NCBI GenBank assembly: GCA_905331475.1 | Contig: CAJNYU010001720.1 | Span: 64,400 to 128,399 of the forward strand | Direction: 5' to 3' | Length of the DNA: 64,000 nucleotides | From: Rotaria socialis | Lineage: Eukaryota > Rotifera > Eurotatoria > Philodinida > Philodinidae | Shown: in pieces, positions 32,961-44,035 of the stretch | Layout: every line of letters starts with the position of its first letter | Position numbering within the stretch: the first letter of the stretch is position 1 | The notes under the pieces: generated by a model | Databases searched by the model: none | What the model saw: only the letters and a program-made list of their open reading frames with translations | What the model was told of the DNA's origin: nothing | Program-made: the position numbers and the translations under genes

Positions 32961-34051
32961 CCCATCGAGTATACTCAAACGATTGTTGTGTGAAGTGTCC
33001 ATGGTTAACTCACTCTATCTATTTATTTCAATATATATGTCTGCTTTTTCTCATTGCCATCTATCGAAACAAATAATGGACAAAAATATTTGATACTGTC
33101 ATATTAAGCGACAATGAATGGCTGATGGCATTTTTCTTTTTGCCTAACATTTTTCATTATTGATTCATTCATTAGGCCATCGTGCGCCTGCCAAAGTGTT
33201 TATCATGTAGTGTGTGGGGGGTATCGATTTCAATTTAATGTAAAAATGAATCTTAAGTATCATAGGTTACATTTATTTCAAATTAAAATTATCGATAATT
33301 TAACTTATTCATATATTTAATTAAGACTAAATTGAGATAGATACCTGTTTGCATGCTGTTTATAATATACGTTAAATAAAACACAATATACCAATTTAAA
33401 CACTTACTATTGTCTCATAAAGTTGTTCAACATGTTGCTTTTATGAAAGAACTTCATTAATTCGATTTGCTCAAACTCAAACAATCAGTGATGTCACAAC
33501 GAGCGAAGCAGAAACTTACGTAGTTCGTTTAAGTCGGATTTAGAGGTGTGCGAAATAAAAAATGAATGGGTGCCAGTGCCAGAACCGACACCATAGGTAG
33601 TCGCTAGATGTTCGATTGCGTCTGAGCGTTTTTTTTACATATGATGCCAATCGTAACAAACGCAAGAGAGAGTACCGAATATTGTGGCACAACACATCAG
33701 CAAGTTTTTGAAAAATTTGGAATTCGCTCATATTCTAGATTTATTTTATTTAGGCTGAAATCGTGGCTACGAGGGAAGAAATTACGGTAATCAAGGTAAA
33801 AAAAAACTTGTTTTGATACATTTCGAGTCGGATCACTGAGAGATCATTGAACTTCAGATTTAGTGAGTCAGAAATTATGTTCATTCAATTTTAGTTTTGG
33901 TGGCATTGTCTTGAGATAAATATAGGAAACGTAGACTTTATCAATCTTTTCGACAAATAAAGAGTAACAAACCTTTACAACTGCAGACTTTTTGTATTGT
34001 CTCTAACTTTACAGGAATACATTGAGGAGAAAAAGTCTCGGGTGGCGATCG
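32961..34051. other. Intergenic region
   Basis: No gene recognised. A short exon-like stretch near 33755-33796 (after TTTATTTAG, before GTAAAA) could read as glycine-rich (NRGYEGRNYGNQG) but stands alone. Confidence 0.35.
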
Positions 34052-34320
34052 TACCCAGGTAGATTAACTTGGGTCGGACGCGGCCGTTTGGCCATAATTT
34101 ATGACCGTTTGGTACGAACCGTATTACTGTCGTTTTTCATCGTGCCAAAAACGATCGGATACTGAAATATTCGACCACATTACGGCAGTTAGTAACCGTT
34201 TACGACACGGCGAAATACGGTGCATGCCAAAACGTCTAATTACGGCGATTTACGGTCGAAAACATTATAAAACGGTAGTATACGGCCGTTTACGAACGTA
34301 TCAGGTCGTCGTAATGTGCG
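34052..34320. repeat. TACGG-rich repeat related to the foldback at 4827
   Basis: Starts with ACCCAGGTAGATTAACTTGG and carries the same TACGG/CCGTA vocabulary (GGCGATTTACGGTCG, CGGCCGTTTACGAACGTA) as 4827-5092. No long perfect arm is seen, so it looks like a decayed relative. Confidence 0.55.
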
Positions 34321-35103
34321 TTCTGTGTTGTTTCAGCAACTTCAGTAATGTATCTAGAAGGTCATGTATGTGTTCCTGAACCATATATCCATTTCTAGCA
34401 ACTACAGTCATAGTTTCAGCAGTTTGAGGCACCATTTATGAATTTGATGAAGAATCTTAGCCGGCTTAGACGTAATATCGAAGTTTGAATTATATCAATT
34501 ATAAATGAGATACCTTTTAACGTTTTGCTTTTTGCTGCAACTATATTTATGCCTGATTTTTTATTTTCGAAGCGATATTGTGTAGTTGACCCTTGATTGA
34601 TATTAGAATTGGAATTCAGCGTCTCATGCTGAATTATACGAAGAAGCGAAAGCACAAATTATTCAGTGCTCTGCTGGAATCGAATATTGTGATTCATTAT
34701 TCTTGCTCATCTACGTTTCAAAAGCTTAATAGAAACAGTAATCATTCGTCGAAGAAATCACAAGCTGAGACATGGATTTACCGTTTCGGAGAAGATCCAA
34801 GCGGTTAATCCGGTCAGAAAGATGTCCATTGGATAGCGCTCGCCAAGTCCTATCACCGTTCCTCTATTTCAGTTTTTGGTCCCATATCTGAGCGAATCGC
34901 TACGGGTTTTACGACGAAAACCAGGTTTTAGCAATGAATCTGCTGCTTAGGGGAGCTTGCAATTATTGAATGCTACTGTAAAGATAATCATTCGATAAAG
35001 CCCGTCAAGACCTATCTAACTATGCCAATTCCAGGCTTAGGTGCCTTTTCTGAGCGAATCGCGACGGGTTTTACCAAAAATGTATACTTTTTGCTTGTTC
35101 TTA
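34321..35103. other. Intergenic region
   Basis: No gene recognised. Two similar phrases, CTGAGCGAATCGCTACGGGT near 34887 and CTGAGCGAATCGCGACGGGT near 35050, mark a diverged direct repeat with a period of about 163 bases. Confidence 0.4.
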
Positions 35104-35920
35104 GTGTACTCAAAAAGTGAGTACACTAGAATCGGTCAGTGTGTCCGGGCGGCCGTAGGCACGATAACTTTCGAAAGGAGAGTCAGATCGTGATGAAATT
35201 TTCCACACAGTTCAATCTCATGAATATTTCGGTTGAGTTCGAAGATGAGAAGAATCCCTCAAGAAATGGCTGAGTTATCGNTATGACTTGACTAAGGATA
35301 CCAATGATTTATGGAACAAGACAATATAGAGAAACGAACGAGAGTTATTCAACAATAGTTCAAAGAATTAGCGTTGAGTATGTTGAAGAACAGTTGAGAA
35401 TAGAAGAAGAAAAAGGCAATAGAACCTTCTTCTACTATTTTGTTGAGAAAGATGAATACATAGTAACTCATTTAAAAGGAAAAACAGTAAGTATATGATA
35501 CATTGATTTTTTATATATTGGCGTGTACAAGAAAAAGAAACGATTAATTATACTCATATAGAAAATAATATATATATATTAATAAAATCAGTAGTGACCG
35601 TACCGTCACAGAGGGGTACAGGGATTTTTTCAAAACACAAATTTTTCTCAGAATTATTCACGACATATATAAATCGACTCAGTTTTTAACGCTGATTCCG
35701 AATCTGATATTAGTTTCGATCTAAAGCGTAGCTTTCTAACGAAACATCGCCTGGCAAAAGTCTCAAAATGCACAAAACTGCATCCTGAAATCAAATTGCC
35801 TAGTTTCTCAGGATAATTTTGGTGTTCAGGCATTCTAGAATGACTCATATGTCCCATGCACCTTTTGCAGTACACATAACTCTCAGATGAAATCCAAAGT
35901 TTCCACATTTATTTTGAATT
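35104..35920. mobile_element. Third copy of the hairpin-tipped element, split by foreign sequence
   Basis: The left part 35104-35280 matches the element arm at 22160 (hairpin, GGCACGATAACTTTCGAAAG, CAATCTCATGAATAT). The right part 35595-35920 matches the interior (ATTTTTTCAAAA, ATATATAAATCGACTCAG, TTTTTAACGCTGATTCCGAA, TTTTGCAGTACACATAAC). Between them are N (35281) and about 313 bases of unrelated sequence, including a 64-residue frame (35304-35498) that I do not recognise. This is either a nested insertion or a misjoin at the N. Confidence 0.65.
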
Positions 35921-37196
35921 AGATCACAATATAGAAGGTATATCTTTCTTCATTGAAAAACATGCCAATAGATAGAGCTGGATATGCTTGTTCTAGTAAT
36001 ATACATATGATTCAGCCCTAATGTCGGAAAGATAGACGGTCAGCGCCTCATGGCAAATTCGTCACAATAAATAAAGCGATTTAAAAAGAATGTCTGAAAG
36101 GCGAGCAATCATGTGAAAAACATAAAAATCTTGCTCTATATATATTGAAAAATTTCATATTTTCAAGAAAAACTTTTGTATACTTCAAAATTATTCATAT
36201 AACTAGAAGATGAGGACTGTCTAATAAGAAAAAGAAGGTAAATTTGATTTTTGTTTTTTATCATACAAATCAAGACAACAAAAAATCATGGAGAGTCCAA
36301 ATTCTTTTGTATACTGACTACAGTGAGAAAGTGTTTTTTTCATATAGTAACACTTATTGTTGAAGTTGGTTCGAAAATCGTTATTTCACCACGATGTATT
36401 GAGATACCCTCAAGAATCACTGACTAATCAAGATTCATCGATGATGTTTCATTCCATTGAGCGAAACAGCGAGCAATTTGTCAGTGGTTTTTTCCTTTCG
36501 CTCAAATTTGTATTCATCTTCGCTGTGTTTAAGTATCACGATTGATCATCAAGAGTTATACGATTATGATGATGTGTTTACAATTAAAGCAGCGTCGAGC
36601 TTTGACATTTCACAGCAATGACATTTTTCAAGCTCATTGAAATCAAGCTCTGAATGAGAATTTATGAAATTTTCAGTCAAGGAGTGCAAAATGTATTGAA
36701 TTATACGAAAATCAAATTATAGTGTAAGATCTGGTTAATGAATAAAACCAAATTACCACACCAAGTACTTATCAAACAGAAATTCATAGTCCATAACGAT
36801 ATTCAAAATAATAACATTTTACTAGTCGAAATTTCAAGACACTCGTCATGGATAAAGGCTTAAATATTTAAAAAAAAAGAACAAAAGTGATAGTCAAATG
36901 GCATGCTATTTTAACAGTGAATATGTATTAAATATGACTTTTACTTATATATTTACATGCATTAAAAAAAAAAGCATTCGTTGTTTCTACGATATGTTTA
37001 CCTATTGTAGTATATAGGTCAAACATGATCAATTTTCTTTCGTCCCAGCAAAAGAATATAATTTGAAGTAGACGAGAAGAAAAATTCAAGAAGATAAACT
37101 TCTAGTAGATGAATTAATCCATCTAGTTCTATTCTATTGATTAAACCGTGATGCATCATCAACTATTAGATCAAACAATATAAACAATCAGTGAAT
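35921..37196. other. Intergenic region upstream of ORAI copy 2
   Basis: AT-rich, no gene recognised. Should include the promoter of ORAI copy 2. Confidence 0.4.
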
Positions 37197-38081
37197 ATGT
37201 CTGACACTTCATTGAATTTGTCCAGTAAGGGTTTGTAAAAGCATGCATTTCTGTACACGTATCGTCGGTAATGCTCTTCATAAAGATATTGTATTATCAC
37301 CTAGAAAAGGTGCTTATTATATTCAATATAATCTATCTATAAATTCATCTGAACATTTCTTTTTATAATTGTTTATTTATACGTAGGAAGAACACATCAA
37401 GATGACCAACGATTACATAATATTTTCTATCGTAAATCAAAACTTGAAAGTGTTAATGAAACATCTGCATTACTTAGTGGATTTGCAATTGTAAGTTAAT
37501 TTTAAAGAAGAAACACAAGAGCCTACCTTTATGAATATTTATCATAGGTAGCTATTGTTGAATTATCACTTGATGCATATACAAGTCGTAGTACAAGTGA
37601 TGGTCTTCTTATATGCTATGTAATTGTGTCATGTTTGCTTGTTGGTGTTCATTTACTTGCTTTACTTATGTCAATGTGTATGTTACCTGAAATAAAAAGT
37701 GTCATACGTCAAAGTGATGTTTGGCTCAATAATGAAAATAGTCAACCATTGTCATCATTAGATATATATATTGAAATAGCATGGGTTATTTCTACTGGTT
37801 TCGGTCTATTTTTATTTATACTGGAACTTGGTCTGATTCTATGGATAAAAGTGAGTGGTTATTCATTTACAGCAGCTATTTCAGCAATTGTAACGCTGTG
37901 TATTGTTGGTTGTCCATTTATTTTATTTTCAATTGGTTTCTATATTCGTATTGCAAGAACAAAAATTCATTTACATCAAACAGATTTAGAAATTATCGAA
38001 CGAGGTGCGATTGCTCGCGGTCTTTTTCGTCATCAGTCCTTACCAATGACGGCGATGACAAATGTTGAAGATATACGTTAA
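37197..38081 (+). CDS. ORAI: ORAI store-operated calcium channel, copy 2
   Basis: Exons 37197-37230, 37387-37490 and 37548-38081 join to 223 residues, with the same intron positions as copy 1. Visible marks are ETSALLSGFAIVAIVEL (TM1, Glu at the selectivity-filter position), LLALLMSMCMLPEIK (TM2), EIAWVISTGFGLFLFILEL (TM3) and CPFILFSIGF (TM4). The protein is short: it lacks the proline-rich N-terminus of vertebrate ORAI1 and has a shorter TM3-TM4 loop. The frame is intact, so this is the better candidate for the working gene. The first donor is GTTTGT, a weak match. Just before TM1 the residues aligned with human Lys87 and Arg91 are both Glu in both copies, while the hydrophobic gate (Phe99, Val102 counterparts) is kept. 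Confidence 0.94.
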
Positions 38082-39705
38082 GTATCATGACAGACATATA
38101 ACAAAAAGAAAATATAAATTATGAAGGATCTGCAACAGTTGGTTTCAGCACTCATTTAACGTTCTGGCATTGATAGAATCAAATATACGTCTAGCACCTC
38201 TCTTTTCTACATAGTAAATTTGATATGTCTTTTGATCATTATTATTGCTTAAAGATTCGATGGCATCAATTGATGTCTGAATAAAAAGAAAGAAACAACC
38301 TTGGGTAAGAATCTGAGATCAATAAAATAGAAAGTGTTTTTTTATTATATATATTATCTGTTAATTTTGAAGTCAATTTAATTATGTTTCCTTACTTTTT
38401 CTATATATACAAAAATTTAGAATAATGTTTTTCACAATTATCCATAAAGTTTTTTTCTCTTGTTATATAACTAATGATTAGTGTATAAAAGTGTCTTTAA
38501 TAGACGAATATCTAAAGAGTTCACCGGAAAGTCTTCTATGTTTTTTATGCTTATTCGTTTCATTTAATTTGAGTCATACCAATGTTTTATTTATGACTGA
38601 TTTTTCGGAGCGTGGGATGTACGTCACAATTAATAAAGTCAAAATCGATGAAAAAAATGTTTCAACAGTATTTTATTGAAGCCTTCAAGAAGTTACACCT
38701 ACTTCAAACAACATCAATATATGATTAAAGAGTAGAAAATGCTACATCGACATAGGAATATTAAAGAGCATCATTACCTACTTTCATACGGACGGAAACA
38801 GAAATTTTCAAAAAATAGAAGCGTCATCAATTAAATCAGTCATTAAAAAAATGCGAGTAAGATATTCTAATAATCTATCACATTTACGAGTGTTTTATAT
38901 GCAATTTTTTGTCTCGATTTTAGAATTAATACAAATGAATGAATGAATGAATACATCTATGTACGTGTGTATTAAAGAAAGAAAGAAAGAAAGAAACAGA
39001 ATTTGCATTTTTTGTTGTATTGACTCTCAGTGTTTGAGAAACAGAGGAAAAAAGAGAGAGAGAGAGAGCAAAGCAAATGAGAAGGCTTGCGTACGAAAAT
39101 ATGAATCCCTTTGATTGTCTGAAGAAGTATGTACGTGTCCTTGTCACCGATTCTGATGCCTGTTTGCATCCACAAAATGTGGCTAATGGAATGTACGAGC
39201 TGTTCGACGACAATGATGACAACAACAAGCAGAACTCGTATTTCGTACTTCTAGGTGCATAGAGATATGCACATACATAAATCCAAAAGTATTTTTCAAT
39301 CGGCAAACAGGTTGATTCAATAATCATTAACAATCAAATGTCATAGTTCAACATACAAAGACATAATAACGCCTATTGATTTGTTTTCATTTAAAATACT
39401 CTAGATTTTGTACCGCAGCTATGTGCAAAACTTTCAAAATATTTTAGCTAAGCGTATTTCAAGATTTTTTTTCTTGAGTGAAGTTTAACAGAAGTAGAGA
39501 CAACTGAAAACAGCTGTCGATCAAGAAAGTGAGTGACATGGCTCATACGCCTTTATACGTATGTCCCTGGTTAAAATACTTCTGTCTCTTTCTCTTTTTC
39601 TCGTATCCTCATTACATAAACTGACTTCCTGTCGCTTCAGTATTAGCCCAGGGTTGTTGTATTATCCAACAGGGTTGCAAATTGGGTACATATACTGTAT
39701 TATAC

Positions 39706-39740
<35 letters not shown>

Positions 39741-41114
39741 GGAATGCTTCGTCCATTGCTCCGTCTTTCTCTGTTGCGCGCGCTTTTTCTCTTACTTCTA
39801 ACCACAAAAAAAATGTATTATAGTTTTTTTCTTCTTCTTTTCTATACTTTTACCATCTATATAATCGAGACTGGTAGGTTTGGTAGCCTACAACAATTAT
39901 CATAATTCCCTTCTTTGAGGCACATATATACATATATACACACATACATATATACATACTGAACACATACATAAGTGCATATGCATTACATACATCTATG
40001 CGTATATGTATATATTAGGTCTGAAAGAAGGAGGAGTTTATTTAACCTTTTACTCATGGACAATGACGTGGTGCCAGTCGATCTGCTAATTCTCCTCCTC
40101 TTTCTACTATTCATATTGTATTTGTAATCGGTTTCATTTTTCTTCCTTTTTTTTCCATCAAGTTTCAATTTTGACGAATGAATGAGTGAATGAAAGAGTA
40201 GTCAGAAAAAAAACATACGAGCATAAACAACCGAGAAAACCTGTTCCACATATTGATTGATTAGAAAGCAGACGGCGAGTAGGAAAAAGAAGTGAAAATA
40301 AAAAGAAACCACAGTACTAAAAAACAGTATTTTCATTCTGTATATTGTGGTTTTATAAGTCATCGATGATTATCTTCACTCGTGAATGGTGGTCGAATTA
40401 TTTTTAGATTTATCCAAGCCAAATAAACAAATTTATACTAAGGTAAAAGTTTGCGTTGATCTTTGAATCTTTCATTTATTAGATTCATATCTACCAAAGG
40501 CCAATAACACTTGTTTGTATTCATTTACTTGCATGTTATTACATCTAAACTTAGAATTTTTTATTTTAACGCCTAATATTCGAGATCCTATATAATAGAA
40601 ATAGGGGTAGATAATCCTAATAATTCTTCTTCTGAAACTATTTCAGTTCGTTGTGATACAATAAAGTTCGATACAACTGCTGATAATATTGCGAGGATAT
40701 ATTTTATGGTAAATCCGAATATTATTTGTTTTTGTTGACCAACTCGCGTAATTCCTCAGGGGGAAGACAACGAATAACAGCTTCAGAACTTGTTATTGAA
40801 GATAAAACTGTCGGTCGACACTGAATTGAAATTTATCGCTAAATAAACTCTTCGAACGTTACCAATAGTTATCTCCGACTTGATTGCAATAGAAAGAAAC
40901 GAAATGTTTTCAGTAGCAAAAGAAACAGTCGCATTCATCTGTATCCATTATATATAGTTACGAATCAAGTTTTTTAATTTTATTATTGTTATTTTAGATG
41001 TTAATTTATCGCCTTAACAATATGTTCATTCTATAATTGTTGTATTGACTCTTGGCTATTGTATAACGCCGTTGTTGACATGCGAATATCGGATCGCCAT
41101 GGTTGATTTGGACC
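38082..41114. other. Long intergenic region with microsatellites
   Basis: Holds GAAT, GAAAG and GA repeats at 38935-39070, a GA run at 39708-39739, CATATATA-type repeats at 39920-40015 and nothing I can call a gene. A minus-strand piece at about 40731-40824, after a plausible acceptor (TTTCAATTCAG), reads SSITSSEAVIRCLPPEELRE and stops; it may be a lone terminal exon or a remnant. Confidence 0.4.
39708..39739. repeat. GA microsatellite
   Basis: Uninterrupted alternating GA/AG run of about 32 bases. Confidence 0.9.
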
Positions 41115-41992
41115 ATGTTTGGCAACTTTATAAGTCAACAATTCGTCGCTATTCGACATTTATTCTTTTTTCTTTTCTTCCATTTAACATTCCTAAAAAC
41201 AATTTCATCATCTAATATGGTGCAATCACCATTTTACATACATTATGTTCACCGACATCCTCATCACCCTTCACCCTCATTCGTATCTGCAATAACAGAT
41301 ACGACCTTCTTAGAATCCCTTCTTGAACGTTCACGTGCTCAACGTGATACATATGATGAACGACAAAAACTTGTATCAACTTATAAAATCATATCTAAAA
41401 CTCAGTGTTTATTACAAATGCGCTCCATGGATGGTTATGTTGATGCTAAACATGTGACAAATCTTGATGATACAAAAGAAACAAAAGATGGTAAGAATCA
41501 CTCGATAGATAATATATTATTATTGAGACTATACAAGGACATAGATCAGTAAAAGGCCGTGAAGTATACATTTGTACACACACGAAAGGATAATGTGTAT
41601 AATTGCGTCAATTTACACATAGACACTCTGCGGGTGTGATAGCGACCTTGGTTTTTTCTCTTCATATCTGTGGATGAAACAAAGCGAGGTACTAATTGCT
41701 CTCGATCTTTGTCACACAAGAAAGACACTTGTTGAATGACTTAATAACGGAGAATTTTGTCTTGTCATCGTCTATTAACTATCTATTATCGTTTAGTTAT
41801 GTTTTGAAGGATAATTTAATATATTCTTTTTTTTATTATTCCCAATCATTCAGTACACATTCATAGTCGAAAGTATGTGAATTTAATTAGCTTAGGTATT
41901 CATTAACTTCATTTCGAATGAATATTGAATTATTGAGATGAAATGAAGAATTTTTAAATTCCAAAAAGGAATCATGTAACATCGCTGATCAA

Positions 41993-42026
<34 letters not shown>

Positions 42027-43677
42027 CTTATCAGATCTCGATGTGGACTAGTTCCGATTTCTAAAGAAGAACAATAATGGTTGAATTGTTGCATAATTGA
42101 TTCGAGTAATCTTTATGCAAAATCAGGATAAAAGTAAACATATACTATTCTCTGTTTCTGTCATTTTCTGTCTCATTGGTGATCATATAAATTGATTGGC
42201 AACGAGCACGTCTTTCATAAGTCAGCATAGAATAATTATTTCTTTTCTCTTCTTCTCCATTTACTATTATTACTTAAACTACTGTAGTTGATATGTTCCA
42301 TCATAATATATATATATCATTCTTTCATTTCATTTTTGATAATCATTGTCATGTTGTCATTTATCGTGTGTTGCTTTCTTGTGGCTGGAATCTATGTTAG
42401 TACATTAGTTTCTCTTTTTCTTGCTTCGAAACACCTCATCAATCATATAGCAAACGGTAAAAGCAGCTGATCTAAGTCGCCGTCTGAAACTTGTCGACAC
42501 TCTCATTAACCCGCCTACATATTCAATGTATATTAGTTGTCAGTAATCTCCAGGGTTACTTCCAATTGTCGTCTGTATCTATGTGGATATTTGCATAGGT
42601 TCGGCGTCGCTTTTTGCAGATGATAAATTGCATCAATGATGATTGTTTACAGATTGTTGATGGGCGATTCTTACTACCTAATGCAAACATAACTATATCA
42701 GAATAGAATAACACATAGCCTATACTTCTCTGGAAAGTATCATTCAAAGAAAACAGAAATATGATTCAGTAGAAATGACACTTTTATTTTTCTTTCCTGA
42801 AAAGACAGCGAAATAATGATGATAGCACTAATTAAAAATTATTTTTCTTAACTTGATGTTATAAATATAATAAGAAAAAAAGTAGTAGAAATATGAAAAT
42901 CTCTTATTTATAGGTGTCTTTGTGTTTCTTCCAATTGCAGTCAATCTTTTTCTAATACAACATAAAGAAAGTAAACGCTATCTTTGTGGTAAAAATAATC
43001 AATTATTTGGCCTTGTAAGTAAAACAAAAATGAATAAATAAGAAAAAATACTATTTTCTCTCTCTCTCTCTCTCTCATTGTTATTATAGACGGAACGCAA
43101 CGAGAGTCAATGTGTATTTGAAACAAAACGTTCTGATATTGACTTTGGTCGTTGGGACTCTTATCGTCTTTTCTATGAAGACCCAAATCGTGGTTATTTA
43201 TCCATTTCACACATGTGCCATACAAGATTAAGGCGTAAATTTGATAATGATAACTATTTAAACTTTCTTGCTTTTGTTCGCATTAATACTGACATATCTT
43301 TGGAAACGGCTGCTGCACGTCGTATTGTTGATCAACAAGATGAATCTCATAGACAAAAGGCGAAAAATGTGAATTCAACAAACAATAAGTCACCCAAATT
43401 GATAAGTGACTATCGACAACGTTTTCGATTCTCTCTATCAACAACCCTGACCACCACCACCACCACCACCACAAGTACAACTATTTCAACAACAACAACT
43501 ACTCCGACGACAACCACAACAACAATTTCTATGTTTAGACCAATACGAAGATTAACTTTTTCTCCTACACCTGAACCATTCAAATCTGTAATTGTTCATG
43601 TTTATAGTCCAGCAAATAACTTAAATGTACCAGTAACAACAAGAAGGTGGGGTTTAAGACGAACTCGTCGCTCATAG
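41115..43677 (+). CDS. FGF: Fibroblast growth factor family ligand with Thr-rich tail
   Basis: Three exons, 41115-41490, 42914-43014 and 43090-43677, join to 354 residues; intron 1 is 1.4 kb and the largest I resolved here. A hydrophobic segment at about residues 17-30 (HLFFFLFFHLTFL) can act as signal peptide. The beta-trefoil covers about residues 93-240. It runs YKIISKTQCLLQM, GYVDAKH, then the FGF core FLPIAVNLFLIQHKESKRYL, LCGKNNQLFGLT, SQCVFET and GRWDSYRLFYEDPNRGYLSI, matching the pattern of secreted FGFs such as FGF9/16/20 (C-x-F near the start of the last third, SYR/NTY, R-R-K near the end). FGFs bind receptor tyrosine kinases and heparan sulphate. Residues about 275-306 are almost all threonine, encoded by ACC/ACA repeats, like a mucin stalk, and the C-terminus is basic (RRWGLRRTRRS). 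The start is the first in-frame ATG before the hydrophobic segment. Confidence 0.85.
41995..42024. repeat. TA microsatellite in FGF intron 1
   Basis: An alternating TA run of about 30 bases. Confidence 0.9.
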
Positions 43678-44035
43678 TTTTGCGCTTCATTTGTCAGATT
43701 TATTTTTCATCTATGATGTATGAGCATAAGTATACCATCAATGTATTAGTCGATGACATACTCAAATTCGACAAATTGTTTCGGTAGACAATTGCTGTTG
43801 CCGTTTTATATTGTAAGTCTCAATGGGGTTGTACCAAAGCGAATTATATTTCTTTCTTTTTCTTGTTTTTTTGTTCTTTTCTCATTCTCTAGTCTTTTCT
43901 TTTTCTTTTTACAAATAACTTTGTATTCTTGTTGTTTTTATTTCTTTCGGAATTTTTTCATTTTGTTCATTAAAAAGAAATATATATTTACATATAGACT
44001 AAATAGATCAAATAAATCATCTGAATTTTTATATT
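43678..44035. other. Convergent 3' region of FGF and ERCC4
   Basis: 358 T-rich bases between two facing stop codons; no gene seen. Confidence 0.5.

Noticed and set aside
32686..32993. Overlapping frames on both strands
   Set aside because: They come from the inverted GGAAAGC repeats; no family resemblance.
33755..33796. Glycine-rich exon (NRGYEGRNYGNQG)
   Set aside because: It has acceptor and donor-like flanks, but only 14 codons and no partner exons within several kilobases.
35304..35498. 64-residue acidic frame as a transposon gene
   Set aside because: No transposase, integrase or reverse transcriptase motif; kept only as part of the unexplained block in the split element.
39561..39905. 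114-residue plus-strand frame
   Set aside because: It runs through a GA microsatellite and reads hydrophobic low-complexity sequence; no homology.
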